Positions 1 to 7,653 of a stretch of 48,959 nucleotides of DNA are shown piece by piece; position 1 is the stretch's first letter; each line of letters starts with the position of its first letter. The notes under the pieces were generated by a model. It had not been told where the DNA came from and made no database searches. It saw nothing but the letters and a program-made list of their open reading frames with translations. The translations under genes were made by a program, and so were the position numbers. Source of the DNA: UBA9647 sp049522195 (lineage in GTDB: Bacteria; Bacteroidota; Ignavibacteria; UBA10030); contig JBEKOB010000029.1 of assembly GCA_049522195.1 (NCBI GenBank), positions 1-48,959 of the forward strand, read 5' to 3'.

Positions 1-46
1 TCGCTCTCCGTCGATAATGAGAATGCCGGTTCACAGAAATTCCTTT

Positions 47-877
47 CTATCGGGGTGATTCGACCTGATTGCCCTGTTTGTCCATCCTGCTGTAATCGTG
101 TTCGGAACCCAAAACGCTGTGAGGAATGAGATAGACAGCGATCATGATGATGGACGCGGCAAGAGCCCATCGTTTTGGATTCTTTGCTCTCGAGAAGGCC
201 ACGGCAGCAATAACCCAGCAGAGAAAAGCAACCGCGGTCTTGTTGTCGGTGAGGTCTGTTCCGTACGGCCACCCGGTCCACCAGAGGTTGAACGAGTAGT
301 GTTGCATAAGCGGTCCCAGGATGAATCCGCCCACAGCGAGAAAACCGAGTGTCAGATACATGTACGCTTTGAACTTCGGTTCTCTGCTGAAGTATTCCAG
401 CCCCGCGCGAGCGGAGAAGAGAAATGCACAGAACATCGCAAACACATGCGGCACAATGATCCAGATGGGTGTCTCACCCCGAAACCGGATAATGATCGGA
501 TGGGTTTCCGGAAGTGTTGCTCGCTCTTCCCCCTGCTGGAGCTCCACGATGTATAACAACTTCCCGGCGACGGGTTGGTGTGGCAGCTCTCCCCTCAAGA
601 CACCGTTTGCAAAGGACATCGGCACCCGTGTCCATGGATCATCGGTCTTGTACCGCTTCCAGCTCACAACTCCTGTAACGGACTGATCATCCGTTTTCAC
701 CTCTACGGGAGCATTGGTTTCACCCGGATGACTTCGGTCGAGCTTGAATGCAATCGTCCTGCCGTTGAGCTGCACTTTTCCCGAAACAGGATACGATGGG
801 CCCGTCACCCGCTGATAGACGAGCGATATCAGGGTGATGACAACTGCGATGATCCAGAAAAGAACTGATCGCTTCAT
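47..877 (-). CDS. multi-spanning membrane protein of unknown function
   Basis: I do not recognise a named family. The 276-residue protein has one hydrophobic helix at about residues 5-23. A soluble, probably extracytoplasmic beta-rich stretch follows at about 28-130. Four more hydrophobic segments lie near 135-155, 170-190, 213-230 and 235-255. Histidines sit at segment edges (PHVFAMF, MQHYSF, PHSVLG), which could bind a metal or haem, but that is speculation. It is the last gene of a minus-strand run (DUF421, two lipoproteins, SRPBCC, this), starting 23 bp after the SRPBCC stop, so co-transcription is likely. The stop is TAG at 47-49. Function unknown. Confidence 0.75.
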   Translation of the reverse strand: MKRSVLFWIIAVVITLISLVYQRVTGPSYPVSGKVQLNGRTIAFKLDRSHPGETNAPVEVKTDDQSVTGVVSWKRYKTDDPWTRVPMSFANGVLRGELPHQPVAGKLLYIVELQQGEERATLPETHPIIIRFRGETPIWIIVPHVFAMFCAFLFSARAGLEYFSREPKFKAYMYLTLGFLAVGGFILGPLMQHYSFNLWWTGWPYGTDLTDNKTAVAFLCWVIAAVAFSRAKNPKRWALAASIIMIAVYLIPHSVLGSEHDYSRMDKQGNQVESPR

Positions 878-900
878 GATGCTGTATATCCTTTCTTCCG

Positions 901-1299
901 TCAGGTAGAGAAATAAATCTTGAGTGGATCAAACACAAATTCCTTCCATCCACTCCGGGTATTCTTCTTCTCCGTCTCGTTAGGGAAATTCAAGTGTTCC
1001 AGTGCAATCTTCGTCCCCTTCCCCGCAAGCGTAAAAGTGTACTTCACGACAGATTCTTCCTCGAACTCGGGCCAATCGACAGGACGCCAGGTGTAGATGA
1101 GAGATTTGCCCGGCTTGAACTCCAGCACCTTTCCTCGTACCCATCCGTCGAACATCTCAAACTTGCCGCCGACCTTCGAAGAGACGGTCCCTTTCTGGCC
1201 GCACCATTGAGCAATCAGCTTTGAATCCGTAAGCGCCGCGAACACATCCTTGGGCTTCGCTGCAATGGTAACGGCAAGCTTGACTGATGAAGTTTTCAT
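901..1299 (-). CDS. AHSA1/SRPBCC-domain protein
   Basis: The 132-residue protein fits a single SRPBCC (START-like, AHSA1/Hsp90 ATPase activator homologue) domain. Typical marks are the opening strand followed by KDVFAALTDS, the WCGQKGTVSSKVGGKFEMFDG block, the GKVLEFKPGKSLIYTWRP strand and the final KYTF / KIALEHLNF strands with a C-terminal helix. The domain forms a hydrophobic ligand-binding cavity; the bacterial stand-alone forms mostly have no known ligand. There is no signal peptide, so it should be cytoplasmic. It lies 10 bp after the second small lipoprotein and 23 bp before the membrane protein, all on the minus strand, which suggests one transcript. Family call is firm; the role is unknown. 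Confidence 0.88.
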   Translation of the reverse strand: MKTSSVKLAVTIAAKPKDVFAALTDSKLIAQWCGQKGTVSSKVGGKFEMFDGWVRGKVLEFKPGKSLIYTWRPVDWPEFEEESVVKYTFTLAGKGTKIALEHLNFPNETEKKNTRSGWKEFVFDPLKIYFST

Positions 1300-1309
1300 T
1301 CCACCCTCC

Positions 1310-1627
1310 TCACAATGATTGAATGTGAACGATTTCGATGATAGCTCCCCACATATGAAAACTGGCCTGATTTTTCAATTCCTTCGCTTCGAACCTCACG
1401 CGAAGACCTTCTTTCCGAAACTCCGCAGGCAGATTAACCGGATCGTAGGACTTTCCATCATCCGCCTTGATACCATAAAACCCTCCCTCGAATGTGAGAA
1501 AGACAATCGTGCCGGTACCGATAAAGTCGTCTCCGCTGTCTTTCATGCATGACTGGGAAAGGAGTGCACACAAGAAGATCGGGGCGCTGAAGGAAAGCCG
1601 CATGCATAGAGTAGAAAACGTCCTCAT
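1310..1627 (-). CDS. small lipoprotein, paralogue B of a tandem pair
   Basis: The 105-residue product has an N-terminal hydrophobic signal (SFSAPIFLCALLSQSC) ending in a cysteine that could be lipidated, although LSQSC is a weak lipobox. The mature part reads GTGTIVFLTFEGGFYGIKAD, DGKSYDPVNLPAEF, LRVRFEAKE and MWGAIIEIVHI. This short all-beta pattern suggests an OB-like fold. It matches the gene directly upstream block for block (GTI, GFY, DDG, NLP-EF, RFEA, WG, IE-V-I), so the two arose by tandem duplication. Start and upstream stop overlap by ATGA, giving translational coupling. I know no function for this family; a periplasmic envelope role is inferred only from the signal. Confidence 0.8.
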   Translation of the reverse strand: MRTFSTLCMRLSFSAPIFLCALLSQSCMKDSGDDFIGTGTIVFLTFEGGFYGIKADDGKSYDPVNLPAEFRKEGLRVRFEAKELKNQASFHMWGAIIEIVHIQSL

Positions 1628-1941
1628 GGCGAGATCTTTTCGATGTAAACGAGCTCAATAACCGGACCGTTCCCCCAACCTGCAATGGGCCTGGCGTTTG
1701 GTACTTCCCGCGCCTCGAAGCGGATGCGCATCCTCTGGTGGTGAAACTCTTCAGGCAAATTGGTCGGATAGTATTTGCTCCCGTCGTCTGTAACGATAAA
1801 ATAGAAGCCCTGGAAATCCAAAACATCGGATCGATAGGTGATGGTGCCGGTGGTTCTGAATGCATCTTCGTTTTCGACCGCACACGATTGCAGCGCGATC
1901 GATCCGGAAATGATTGCGATCAACCAGAAAAGACGTACCAT
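1624..1941 (-). CDS. small lipoprotein, paralogue A of a tandem pair
   Basis: The 105-residue protein begins with a clear signal and lipobox (IALQSC, Cys at about residue 20). The mature domain, about 85 residues, carries TGTITYRSD, FQGFYFIVTDDGSKYYPTNL, EEFHHQRMRIRFEAREV and GWGNGPVIELVYIEKI, the same block order as the next gene. It starts 26 bp after the DUF421 stop and overlaps its paralogue by 4 nt. It is therefore expected to be made on the same transcript and attached to a membrane through its N-terminal cysteine. Family function is not known to me. Confidence 0.82.
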   Translation of the reverse strand: MVRLFWLIAIISGSIALQSCAVENEDAFRTTGTITYRSDVLDFQGFYFIVTDDGSKYYPTNLPEEFHHQRMRIRFEAREVPNARPIAGWGNGPVIELVYIEKISP

Positions 1942-1967
1942 GACGTCGTCCTGAGAACAAACCGGAA

Positions 1968-2504
1968 TCAGCTGTTCTTCCGGGAGATGAAACGAAAATG
2001 GCGATGGGGGCGGTCAGCTGAAGGAACCTCTTCGTTTTTCAGTACGCTGATGGAGCCATCGATTTCCAGTACCGCGACACTGACGTCGTCGACGGAGGCA
2101 ATACCGTGTTCACGCAGCGCCTGCGTCAACTCGTCCGCCGTCACTCTTTCTTTATCCAGATGATCCTGGATTATCTTGCCGTGCCGGATAAGCAGCGTGG
2201 GGGTTCCCTCGACGAACTTTCGCACCTTTCTGTTCTTCCAGACAATCCTGGTAACAGCGGCATTCAGGAGCAGGAGTGTGGTGGCGGCGATGATTCCACC
2301 TGAAACAGAAGTATCGGGTCCCGTCATCGCGTTTTGAACGGCATTCGATATCAGCAACAACAGCGCGAGATCGAATGGCGTCATTTGTCCGATTTCGCGT
2401 TTCCCCGTCAGCCGTATGCCGATGAGGATAACGAAATAGACGATGGCTGTCCGGAGAATGATTTCGATCATCGTTTCAGAGAAATTCCACATAAAGAGCC
2501 TCAT
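1968..2504 (-). CDS. DUF421 (YetF/YcaP-like) membrane protein
   Basis: The protein of 178 residues has the DUF421 signature: three N-terminal hydrophobic segments, the loop LTGKREIGQMTPFDLALLLL, and ISNAVQNAMTGPDTSVSGG. A small cytoplasmic domain follows (VEGTPTLLIRHGKI, then LTQALREHGIASVDDVSVAVLEIDGSISV). This family (YetF, YdfS, YcaP) sits in the inner membrane; its molecular role is poorly defined, though some members are linked to spore or stress phenotypes. The annotated ATG gives MRLFMWNF. An internal ATG four codons later (2492) has GAGG about 6 nt before it and may be the real start. It is the first gene of the minus-strand cluster. Confidence 0.9.
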   Translation of the reverse strand: MRLFMWNFSETMIEIILRTAIVYFVILIGIRLTGKREIGQMTPFDLALLLLISNAVQNAMTGPDTSVSGGIIAATTLLLLNAAVTRIVWKNRKVRKFVEGTPTLLIRHGKIIQDHLDKERVTADELTQALREHGIASVDDVSVAVLEIDGSISVLKNEEVPSADRPHRHFRFISRKNS

Positions 2505-2540
2505 GCAAGAACGTTCAACAAAAAATCAAGAACAAAGATC

Positions 2541-2638
2541 AACCGCAAAGCCCGCAAAGAATGCAAAGATATTGAAGGTTTGAAGATAGAAATTCCCCCG
2601 ATCTTTTCTTGGCGTCTCTTTGCGCACTTAGCGGTTTG
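2541..2638. repeat. long imperfect inverted repeat between genes
   Basis: The left arm (about 2541-2568) has the phase aaccgcaaag / cgcaaaga / gcaaag. The right arm (about 2605-2638) is its imperfect complement (tctttgcgcacttagcggtt). A roughly 35-nt A-rich centre separates them. The element lies between the DUF421 start and the stop of the EEP-like lipoprotein and is not coding. The same aaccgcaaag...ctttgcg...gcggtt design is common as dispersed intergenic DNA in many bacterial genomes. Any role (hairpin, mRNA end, relic of a small mobile repeat) is inference. Confidence 0.65.
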
Positions 2639-2654
2639 CTTTTCTAACAGATCG

Positions 2655-3452
2655 CTATTGGGTGCGACTCTGTTGATACAAACCAAATTCCGCGACGGTC
2701 AATGTGCCGAGTTCCGTTTTCACCGTCCGCGCATTGACAACCTTAAACAGATCCCCCTGCATGTACCAGAGGCGGGATGTCTGGAGCTTTGCCGATCCGT
2801 CGGGAAGTGAGGATTGAAGATCGGTAAATATTTCGAAGTCCCGTGACTTCTTATATGCCGGGAGGTTGCCTGTAACCACAAACGGTGCATCCGGACTTTT
2901 CTGGAACTCGGCAATTGTGCGCATGCACTTTGCCAGCTCATCGCTTGACGCTTTCACCGGCAGCCGCGTACTGACGATAGCGACATCCATCACACCCGCG
3001 TCGATGGAAACGTGAAGCGCGGTTTCTGCGAATGCAGAAGGAACATCGTATTCTTTCTTCTGGTTCGAACGAATCGGATAGACGCTGAATACCGCATTCC
3101 CCTCCTGCCGCCCTGAGATATCGATCGATTCACCAAACGCGTGCCTCATATCCATTTGTACAGCCAGCTCGTTCACAAAGTCCACGCGCGTTTTCACGTT
3201 CGGATATCTGGTAATCCCCTGCACCGCCAGGATTTCAATTTGTTCCTTTTTCAGGGTCGCCGAGAAGCGCTCGATGTCCTTCTTCTCAATCCGTTTCCCG
3301 TAGCCGGAAAGATCAACGCAGGCCACCTTGATGCTCAGTGTCAATTTTGGCTGAAGTAGGGCTGGAACATCGGATTTTGTTACTGTCGGGGGAGCTGAGC
3401 ATCCCGCCAGAAACAGGAAACCAACCAAAAGAGTACTCCTGACACAGCGCAT
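2655..3452 (-). CDS. lipoprotein with degenerate endonuclease/exonuclease/phosphatase fold
   Basis: The 265-residue product opens with a strong lipoprotein signal (LLVGFLFLAGC, Cys near residue 18). The rest keeps the outline of an EEP (DNase I-like) domain: IEILAVQGITRYP where active members have an LQE motif, GNAVFSVYPI (usual GNAILSRYPI), VAIVSTRLP where VVNTHL is usual, and FVVTGNLPA where AGDFNA is usual. The catalytic Glu, His and Asp positions are therefore substituted, and no terminal SDH motif is visible. It is probably an envelope-anchored pseudoenzyme, or a binding protein built on this fold. It is transcribed away from the DUF6624 gene and separated by a repeat from the DUF421 gene. 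Confidence 0.7.
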   Translation of the reverse strand: MRCVRSTLLVGFLFLAGCSAPPTVTKSDVPALLQPKLTLSIKVACVDLSGYGKRIEKKDIERFSATLKKEQIEILAVQGITRYPNVKTRVDFVNELAVQMDMRHAFGESIDISGRQEGNAVFSVYPIRSNQKKEYDVPSAFAETALHVSIDAGVMDVAIVSTRLPVKASSDELAKCMRTIAEFQKSPDAPFVVTGNLPAYKKSRDFEIFTDLQSSLPDGSAKLQTSRLWYMQGDLFKVVNARTVKTELGTLTVAEFGLYQQSRTQ

Positions 3453-3731
3453 GCGAGGGTTTCAGTTGAATGCTGGGATATTCCTTTTGTTGAGAAAAAT
3501 ACTCTTTTCTCATCAAAGAATCACGGAGGAACGTTACGCGAAATCCGTATGCGACATTGATTTTAACCGGATACTGCTTTACCATCGCCTCAGCAGCGAG
3601 GCAACCTCTCTACTCACGAAAAAGCGTATAATCATAGGTTAACGCAATGCTTAGTCGACTTCGAGTCAAAGCCGATAAGGCATGCAAGGCACTGTCACAA
3701 CAGTCGCCACAACAAGGAGGGATTCAAACTC

Positions 3732-4658
3732 ATGAAACACATTTTCTTGATCGCAGTTTTATCGGTTGCCCTCGCTTCTGTCCTTATTGGTCAGCAACTG
3801 AGCTACCAGGAATTAGTCAATCTTGCTGACAAATACTACAACAACAAGGAGTATGTCAGCTCCGGAGAGTATTACGACCGAGCATTCAAGACGCAAAAAG
3901 GAACATTAAATGACTATTACAATGCGGCTTGCTCGTGGGCTCTGGCCGGCAACCAAACCAAGGCGTTTGAATATCTCAATCAGTCGGTTGATCTTGGTTG
4001 GCGAAACATCGATCACATGAAAAGGGACAGTGACCTCAACTCTCTGCATGAGACAAAGGAATGGAAAGAGTTCATCAAGAAGGTTGAAAAGCTGGTCGAG
4101 GAATATGAATCTCATCTGAATAAACCGATCAAGCGGGAACTTGAAACCATCCTGGAGACCGATCAAAAATACAGGATGATAATTGACTCGGTTCAGAAGC
4201 AATTCGGTTGGGATTCGAAAGAAATAAAAGAGCTCTGGACCAAACAAAACAAAATCGATTCCCTGAACCTCATACGAACCAAAGAGATAATCAAAGAATA
4301 CGGTTATCCCGGCAAATCGTTGGTGGGAGATCAGAGTTCGACCGCCTGGCTCGTGATCCAGCATGCTGACTTGAAAACACAGGAAGAGTACTTACCGCTC
4401 CTGGAGGATGCTGCAAACAAAGGGGAGCTTAGCAAGTCCTCATTGGCTTTATTGCTCGACCGGGTAAAAATGAGAAAAGGGGAAAAGCAGATATACGGAT
4501 CGCAGATTCAAATGAAGAACGGGAAATACGAACTCTATCCGATAGAAGACGAGCCGAACGTTAATAAACGAAGAGCCGAAATGGGACTTGGCTCATTGGA
4601 AGAGTACGTGAAGCATTGGGGCATCGAGTACAAGGTACCGACGGAGAAAAAACAATAA
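3732..4658 (+). CDS. exported TPR / DUF6624 protein
   Basis: The 308-residue protein has a signal peptide (MKHIFLIAVLSVALASVLIG). TPR-like helices follow at about residues 25-95 (LADKYYNNKEYVSSGEYYDR, YYNAACSWALAGNQTKAFEY). The C-terminal part, about 170-305, matches DUF6624: GYPGKSLVGDQSSTAWLVIQ, then a helix, LSKSSLALLLDRV, GEKQIYGSQ and a closing RRAEMGLGSLEEYVKHWGI. DUF6624 proteins are common in Bacteroidota and have no established biochemical role. An AAGGAGG-type ribosome-binding site at 3713-3719 supports the chosen ATG. It probably acts in the periplasm or at the cell surface. The gene appears to stand alone, with the exported BamE-like protein 72 bp downstream. Confidence 0.85.
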   Translation: MKHIFLIAVLSVALASVLIGQQLSYQELVNLADKYYNNKEYVSSGEYYDRAFKTQKGTLNDYYNAACSWALAGNQTKAFEYLNQSVDLGWRNIDHMKRDSDLNSLHETKEWKEFIKKVEKLVEEYESHLNKPIKRELETILETDQKYRMIIDSVQKQFGWDSKEIKELWTKQNKIDSLNLIRTKEIIKEYGYPGKSLVGDQSSTAWLVIQHADLKTQEEYLPLLEDAANKGELSKSSLALLLDRVKMRKGEKQIYGSQIQMKNGKYELYPIEDEPNVNKRRAEMGLGSLEEYVKHWGIEYKVPTEKKQ

Positions 4659-4730
4659 CGATGGTGTGTGTAACTTTGCACAAGTCCTTTTCGTCACCGA
4701 TGGTAATCGAAAAAGGTAGGACCATTCACA

Positions 4731-5096
4731 ATGACATCAGCTTGTTCCCATATTGATCGTTCAATCCTTCTATGGCTTGTTTCACTTTCTCTTTCTTGTT
4801 TTGCCGCTATGGCTCAGGAAGTGAAAAGGACGCTGATCCAAAGAGACATGAGAACGGGCAGGGATTCCGTAGTCCAGTGGTTCGGGACCCCAAATGTACC
4901 ATTTGACACGGCGAAGGCTGAGCGCAATTGGACAAGACTGAAAAAGGGGCTCTCGGAAGGCGAGGTCAGAAAACTCCTCGGGAGGTCTGCCAGACTGGAG
5001 ATGGATTCTGAAAACGCTTTGGATTACTGGTGGTATGGCCGTCGGGCAGTTGCCTTCAGCACGCTGAAGAGATCGGTCTCTTTCTGGGACAGGTAA
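4731..5096 (+). CDS. exported BamE/SmpA-like small protein
   Basis: The 121-residue product has a signal peptide (SILLWLVSLSLSCFAAMAQ). After a linker comes a BamE-like two-helix/three-strand motif: WTRLKKGLSEGEVRKLLGRS, then LDYWWYGRRAVAFSTLKRSV and a final FWDR. The W-x-x-L-K-x-G-(M/L)-x-E-x-E-V-x-x-L-L-G pattern is the recognisable part of BamE/OmlA-type domains. The fold serves protein-protein contacts in outer-membrane assembly and is also found in unrelated exported proteins, so BAM membership cannot be claimed. A ribosome-binding site AAAGGTAGG lies about 11 nt before the ATG. It may be cotranscribed with the preceding DUF6624 gene. Confidence 0.72.
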   Translation: MTSACSHIDRSILLWLVSLSLSCFAAMAQEVKRTLIQRDMRTGRDSVVQWFGTPNVPFDTAKAERNWTRLKKGLSEGEVRKLLGRSARLEMDSENALDYWWYGRRAVAFSTLKRSVSFWDR

Positions 5097-5154
5097 CGCC
5101 GCGTTTTTGTTAAATCACATAGCAGTGTTTCGCTTCCGGTGATCGGATGCAGAC

Positions 5155-5215
5155 CACTCCTACTTTCCAATTATCAATTGCCAATTCACCATTCACAATT
5201 GACAATTATTCTGCT
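5155..5215. repeat. A/T-rich low-complexity repeat tract
   Basis: The tract repeats units such as ccaattatcaatt, gccaattcaccatt and cacaattgacaatt between the BamE-like gene and the end of the alcohol dehydrogenase. Related 'attcac/caatt' tracts occur near 9360-9395, 19565-19675 and 32750-32790. It is non-coding apart from the last dehydrogenase codons, which begin at 5206. Confidence 0.5.
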
Positions 5216-6234
5216 CTCAGCACTTTCGCCCCGCGTATCTTCGCCGCTTTCAACTCCATCAGCGCCCGGTTTGCGTCGCTGAGCGGAAACTCTTCCACTT
5301 CAGGTTTGATCTTCATTTCCGCCGCGAGTTGAAGGAACTCGGTCACATCTCTGCGCGTAACGTTTGCCACGCTTTTGATTTCCTTCTCAAGCCAGAGGTG
5401 AACTGGATAGTTCAGAGAAAGCAGAGCGTCTTTGTCTCCTTCCTCTTTTCGGATCGCATTGATCACAAGCCGCCCGCCGGGTTCAAGGTTTTTCAGTGCC
5501 TCAACATCCGGCTTCCACACCGGCGTCGTGTCGATGATCGCATCAAGGTGATGCGGCGGAGTATCCGTCGTATCGCCGGCCCAGGCGGCGCCCAATTCAA
5601 GCGCGAATGCGCGCTCCTTCCCGCTACGGGCGAACACAAAGACTGCGACATCTGGAAAACGATGCCGGACCATCTTCAGGACAAGATGCGCCGACGCTCC
5701 AAAGCCTGTCAACCCCAGAATTTGTCCAGCCTTGATGTTGCTGAGCCGAAGTGACCGGTACCCTATGGCACCTGCGCACAATAGCGGTGCGGCCTCAGCA
5801 TCTGAGAACTGTTCGGGGATCGGGTAACAGAAGTCTTCGTGAACAGTCATATATTCCGCGTATCCGCCATTTGCATCCCTGCCCGTCCCGTGGAAATCAG
5901 GACAGAGGTTCTCATTCCCCGCTCGACAGAACTTACAGGTCCCGCATGCCGAAAAAATCCAGGCGACTCCCACACGCTCGCCAATGCGAAAACGAGTTGT
6001 ACCCGCGCCCGTTCCGGCAATTTTCCCCACGACCTGGTGGCCCAGTACCATCGGGAAGCGCGACGGCGGAGTGCGCCCTTCGATCTCATCGAGCTCCGTG
6101 TGGCAAACGCCGCAAGCCGAAACACGAATCAGTACTTCACTCTCACCGGGTGAAGGATCCTCAATTTCCGCGAAACGCAATGCTTGCGAAGTCGCTTCAA
6201 GACTGCAGATTCTCTCAAGAATCATTGCTTTCAT
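5206..6234 (-). CDS. zinc-dependent alcohol dehydrogenase (MDR superfamily)
   Basis: The 342-residue protein is a full-length medium-chain Zn-dependent alcohol dehydrogenase. The catalytic-zinc site is visible as ACGVCHTELDEIEG (about 40-53) and the GHQVVG histidine. The structural-zinc lobe is CGTCKFCRAGNENLC (about 97-111). The cofactor-binding domain carries GLTGFGASAHLVLKM in place of the classical GxGxxG. It should oxidise alcohols or reduce aldehydes with NAD(P)H in the cytoplasm. The overall layout resembles the AdhA/YogA group; the substrate is unknown. The gene has no evident operon partner. A repeat array (6263-6454) sits directly upstream, before ada. Confidence 0.92.
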   Translation of the reverse strand: MKAMILERICSLEATSQALRFAEIEDPSPGESEVLIRVSACGVCHTELDEIEGRTPPSRFPMVLGHQVVGKIAGTGAGTTRFRIGERVGVAWIFSACGTCKFCRAGNENLCPDFHGTGRDANGGYAEYMTVHEDFCYPIPEQFSDAEAAPLLCAGAIGYRSLRLSNIKAGQILGLTGFGASAHLVLKMVRHRFPDVAVFVFARSGKERAFALELGAAWAGDTTDTPPHHLDAIIDTTPVWKPDVEALKNLEPGGRLVINAIRKEEGDKDALLSLNYPVHLWLEKEIKSVANVTRRDVTEFLQLAAEMKIKPEVEEFPLSDANRALMELKAAKIRGAKVLRAE

Positions 6235-6262
6235 AGGACAAACTCGAAATGCGATATGAATC

Positions 6263-6390
6263 TGAAATCCTTATGTCGAAATACAAAAGAAATCCGAAAT
6301 CCTAAAACCGAAATACAAAGGAAATCCAAAATCCTAATATCGAAATACAAAAGAAATCCGAAATCCTAAAACCGAAATACGAAACAGATT
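6263..6390. repeat. four-unit 32-bp tandem repeat
   Basis: Four consecutive 32-bp units run 6263-6294, 6295-6326, 6327-6358 and 6359-6390, with the core (c/t)gaaatcct...cgaaatac and then aaaagaaatc. The unit length is not a multiple of three and the tract lies between the dehydrogenase start and the ada stop, so it is not a protein repeat. The following segment (6409-6454) is a related sequence in inverted orientation. Confidence 0.85.
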
Positions 6391-6408
6391 GTCAAGGGAT
6401 TAGAATTT

Positions 6409-6454
6409 AGGGTTTTTGATTTCCTTCGGGTTTCGATTTTCGTGCTTCGGATTT
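6409..6454. repeat. inverted arm of the 32-bp repeat family
   Basis: Read on the minus strand, this stretch gives aaatccgaagcacgaaaatc followed by gaaacccgaaggaaatc, the same word pattern as the tandem units at 6263-6390. The array can therefore fold into a large imperfect hairpin downstream of ada, whose stop lies at 6471. Confidence 0.65.
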
Positions 6455-6470
6455 ATGTTGTGCTTTGAAT

Positions 6471-7538
6471 TCAGCGCAACGGTTTCCGATTCTGCTCCAG
6501 CGAAAGGAGCAGTTTCTTCCGCCACAAACCACCGCCATATCCACCAAGTTCGCCACTCTTGTTGATGACCCGATGACACGGAATCACGATGGAAATCCGG
6601 TTGAATCCATTGGCCCTGCCGACCGCCCGACTCGACTTTGGTGAGCCAATCTTTTTTGCAATCTCTTCGTACGATGTGGTGGTGCCATACGGGATCTTCA
6701 GCAGCTCATTCCACACCTTCATTTCAAACGGGCTGCCGGGATAGATCAGCTTCAATGAAAACGAATCGCGCTTCCCCTCGAAGTACTCTCCCAACTCTTT
6801 CCGGAGCTGGACGATGTGTTTGTTCTCTCCCGGAACAATCGCGCACTTGAAATATTTCCTCAACCGCATGAACTGATGCTCGAGCCGCCGCCTGTCGGTG
6901 AACTCCAGCAAACATACCCCCTCGGATTGTGCGGCAGCGAGCAGAGGACCAAACGGGCTCTCAATCCACGCTGTCACGACACAGTCGGCTGTTCTACTTT
7001 TTCCCGGTGACGCACCAAACGTTTTCGTGAAGGCCTCGCGGAATCCGCTGTGCGAGCCGTACCCGTAGCCAAGCGCCACATCGTCGAGATCCACACCCAG
7101 CCTGATCTGTTCGAACGATTTCCCGAGTCTCCGACCGCGGCAATAGGCCTGGAACGTCATACCATAGTTCTTCAGAAAGAACCGCCGTGCTCGCGACGGC
7201 TCGATGCCGATTGAGCGAAGATAGGTGTCGGAGTATCGCCCCTTCGGGTTTTGATCGACAGTCGAAAGCAGTTTTGCGACCCACTCGGGGGGAGCGCCGT
7301 TGGTTTCCAGCGGCCGGCAGCGTTTGCAGGGTCGGTAGCCCGCGAACACCGCTTCACGCGCCGAGGGAAAGTATTCAATGTTGGATGGGAGAGGCTTGCG
7401 CGCGGGGCATGACGGGCGACAAAAAACACCGGTGGTCCGAACGGCAAGAAAGAAGATGCCATCGTATGAGGCGTCACGCTTGATGTGCGCACGCTTCATC
7501 TCAGGAAGTGAAGGAAGATTTTGCATCGTGTTCTCCAT
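6471..7538 (-). CDS. ada: Ada: bifunctional DNA methyl repair protein and transcriptional regulator
   Basis: The 355-residue protein has the full Ada layout. The N-terminal zinc domain has four cysteines at 40, 44, 71 and 74 (VFCRPSC and PCKRC); Cys40 corresponds to the methylphosphotriester acceptor. A central AraC-type helix-turn-helix follows (RRFFLKNYGMTFQAYCRGRR, with a FEQIRLGVDLDDVALGYGYG helix pair). The C-terminal O6-alkylguanine methyltransferase has YGTTTSYEEIAKKIG and the acceptor motif PCHRV with Cys321. It removes alkyl groups from DNA irreversibly and, once methylated at the N-terminal Cys, normally activates an adaptive response. No alkB, alkA or other repair partner is adjacent, and I saw no clear Ada box upstream. 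Confidence 0.96.
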   Translation of the reverse strand: MENTMQNLPSLPEMKRAHIKRDASYDGIFFLAVRTTGVFCRPSCPARKPLPSNIEYFPSAREAVFAGYRPCKRCRPLETNGAPPEWVAKLLSTVDQNPKGRYSDTYLRSIGIEPSRARRFFLKNYGMTFQAYCRGRRLGKSFEQIRLGVDLDDVALGYGYGSHSGFREAFTKTFGASPGKSRTADCVVTAWIESPFGPLLAAAQSEGVCLLEFTDRRRLEHQFMRLRKYFKCAIVPGENKHIVQLRKELGEYFEGKRDSFSLKLIYPGSPFEMKVWNELLKIPYGTTTSYEEIAKKIGSPKSSRAVGRANGFNRISIVIPCHRVINKSGELGGYGGGLWRKKLLLSLEQNRKPLR

Positions 7539-7653
7539 ACGTTTTTATGCGAAGGAATAGCCTGACAGGAGAATGATACAAGATAGAGCGAGATTCCTCC
7601 ACCGAAAATTGAACATGGATTTTTGAAATGGGATTTTGTGAGGAATGGCGAAA

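Noticed and set aside
3627..3632. TATAAT box before the DUF6624 gene
   Set aside because: No acceptable -35 element at 16-18 bp, and the box is about 100 nt from the start codon.
6263..6390. 32-bp repeats as a CRISPR array
   Set aside because: Units are contiguous with no unique spacers, and no cas genes are present.
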